In this document: positions 6,921-7,527 of the stretch, one piece after another
Numbering within the stretch: position 1 is the stretch's first letter
How the letters are laid out: every line of letters starts with the position of its first letter
DNA from: Actinomycetes bacterium
Lineage (GTDB): Bacteria; Actinomycetota; Acidimicrobiia; Acidimicrobiales; Palsa-688
Assembly: GCA_021846485.1 (NCBI GenBank)
Contig: JAJZWW010000150.1
Span: forward strand, 1-7,527
DNA: 7,527 nt
Reading direction: 5' to 3'
Translations under genes and position numbers: made by a program
Notes under the pieces: model-generated
Told to the model about the DNA's origin: nothing
What the model saw: only the letters and a program-made list of their open reading frames with translations
The model's database searches: none

Positions 6921-7025
6921 AGCTACAGAGAAGGAACTTGCCTGCTGGACTCCCCCTTTCGACCAGCACTCACCTCGCGGTTCGAGGATGAAACAGTCCA
7001 GCAGGGAAGTGTCTCTTCGGTAGCT
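6921..7025. repeat. 31-bp imperfect inverted repeat flanking a small hairpin (MITE-like or structured leader)
   Basis: Arms 6921-6951 and 6995-7025 are inverted copies with 25 of 31 positions matching; the inner 11 bp (CCTGCTGGACT at 6941-6951 / AGTCCAGCAGG at 6995-7005) are perfect and the outer ends read AGCTAC / GTAGCT. The 43-nt centre holds its own hairpin, CCTCG (6973-6977) with CGAGG (6983-6987). CCAGCA at 6963-6968 could also pair with TGCTGG of the left arm, an alternative fold. No target-site duplication is obvious. It may be a miniature mobile element, the end of a decayed insertion sequence, or an RNA structure in the leader of the HAD gene, whose start is 60 bp away. Confidence 0.55.
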
Positions 7026-7111
7026 GATGTTCCCGCGAAGGTGACGGATCGTACGTATTCGGTGAACCAGGGGTCAGCTGGGGCTGGGTGAGCTGGCGGC
7101 GGGTGCGAGCA

Positions 7112-7140
7112 CCGCTGCCTGGAGGGGCTCCTTGCAGCGG
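7112..7140. terminator. Strong two-part hairpin downstream of the transposase remnant
   Basis: CCGCTGC (7112-7118) pairs with GCAGCGG (7134-7140). After a CT/TT internal loop, GGAG (7121-7124) pairs with CTCC (7128-7131) around a GGG loop. It lies 30 bp past the minus-strand stop of the transposase remnant, so a terminator role on that strand is plausible. No T-run follows on either strand. Confidence 0.4.
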
Positions 7141-7170
7141 ACTGGACACGGGCGGCTGAGACTTGTAGTT

Positions 7171-7494
7171 TCACCGATGCTTGGCGATCACCGCGATGCG
7201 GTCGGTGACGTGCTTCTCGGTCCGGTAGTAGCGGCCGCTGAGCCCGCGCCCGAGGCGCTCCAGGTCCTCTCGGGCCCGCTCGAGCTTCTTCGCCCGGGCG
7301 TTGTCGGCGGCGCCTGCTCGAGCCGAGGACCACACGAAGACCCTGCGCAGATCCAGAGCCAGGTCGCTCTTCGTCTTGCCGGTCAGGACCATGGTGTCTT
7401 CGAGGATCCGGTACGTCCCCCGGTCCTCGGGCGCCTTGTCGGCGTCGCGCTCGGCGACGTAGTCGACGGGCTGAGCAGCGTCGAGGTCACAGGG
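7171..7494 (-). pseudogene. Internal fragment of an IS1634-like (IS4 superfamily) DDE transposase
   Basis: The minus strand has an open stretch of about 107 codons, from just after an in-frame TAG at 7497-7495 down to TGA at 7173-7171. It includes YVAERDADKAPEDRGTYRI, LTGKTKSDLALDLRRVFVW, and the basic helical region ending in RTEKHVTDRIAVIAKH. From memory of the family this matches a middle segment of actinobacterial IS1634-type transposases, which are around 500 aa. The N-terminal part and the C-terminal catalytic part are missing: the frame stops at once where the family would continue, and no other frame past 7171 carries the match on. It is therefore a remnant broken at both ends and not functional. 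A short protein from ATG 7392 (73 aa) could be predicted but is not a credible gene. The exact IS family rests on recall and is the less certain part. Confidence 0.6.
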
Positions 7495-7527
7495 CTACGC
7501 CTACAGCCAGTTCGCCGAGCGCTACCG
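7493..7527 (+). pseudogene. Possible start of an IS21-type IstA transposase fragment at the window edge
   Basis: The plus strand reads GYAYSQFAERYR and then runs off the window. This resembles the GYxYSQFCxxYRxW segment in the N-terminal half of IS21 IstA transposases, with Ala in place of the usual Cys. An in-frame stop lies just upstream (7472-7474), so the N-terminus of such a protein is absent. With only 12 residues the call is tentative; it could be a fragment or chance similarity. Confidence 0.35.

Larger units (their letters stand above)
6861..7170. other. 310-bp gene-free stretch between the HAD gene and the transposase remnant
   Basis: No credible gene is seen; open frames here are short and low-complexity or are extensions of antisense frames. 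From about 6930 the DNA is visibly less G+C-rich than the neighbouring genes (for example GGATCGTACGTATTCGG near 7045-7061), which fits acquired or decayed sequence. It contains a 105-bp inverted-repeat structure (6921-7025) and a hairpin (7112-7140), described separately. The 60 bp next to the HAD start show no recognisable promoter. Confidence 0.6.

Noticed and set aside
6979..6987. GGTTCGAGG, resembling a tRNA T-arm
   Set aside because: No acceptor, D or anticodon stems fit around it; the segment is better explained by the local CCTCG/CGAGG hairpin.
6249..7091. 280-codon plus-strand open frame across the HAD gene and the spacer
   Set aside because: It is antisense to the HAD phosphatase for most of its length and shows no family features.
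7075..7096. Short AGCTGG-type direct repeats
   Set aside because: Units are short and irregular, consistent with simple G-rich sequence; no CRISPR or iteron pattern.

Overview
The window is very G+C-rich and its codons strongly favour G or C at the third position. Together with GTG starts, strong GGAGG-type ribosome sites and the gene types, this suggests a high-GC Actinomycetota chromosome. An acidimicrobial or related environmental lineage is a guess; nothing here fixes the taxon.

Layout, left to right: (1) 143-1789 (+) is an acyl-CoA synthetase of the adenylate-forming superfamily, complete and with all core motifs. (2) It converges, over about 20 bp holding a stem-loop, on a minus-strand pair. 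The upstream gene of that pair is a proline-iminopeptidase-type alpha/beta hydrolase (3797-2775), followed 19 bp later by a seven-helix CtaG-type cytochrome oxidase assembly protein (2755-1811). (3) A 160-bp divergent intergenic region with a perfect 6-6-6 dyad separates the hydrolase from 3958-6117 (+), a CLC chloride channel/antiporter carrying two CBS domains and a C-terminal TrkA-C (RCK_C) domain. (4) The CLC gene converges on a HAD-superfamily phosphatase (6860-6138, minus). (5) From about 6861 to the end the window is a degraded, less G+C-rich patch. It holds a 105-bp inverted-repeat structure just upstream of the HAD gene, a second hairpin, an internal fragment of an IS1634-like transposase on the minus strand, and at the very edge what looks like the start of an IS21 IstA-like fragment on the plus strand.

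The five intact genes are metabolic and housekeeping functions: fatty-acid activation, peptide or amide hydrolysis, respiratory oxidase assembly, anion transport and sugar-phosphate-type dephosphorylation. Only the hydrolase-ctaG pair looks like an operon, and no shared pathway is evident. I see no convincing new multi-gene system. The most unusual points are the CLC protein's altered ion- and proton-pathway residues with its double regulatory tail, and the nested inverted-repeat structure at 6921-7025 between mobile-element debris and the HAD gene.
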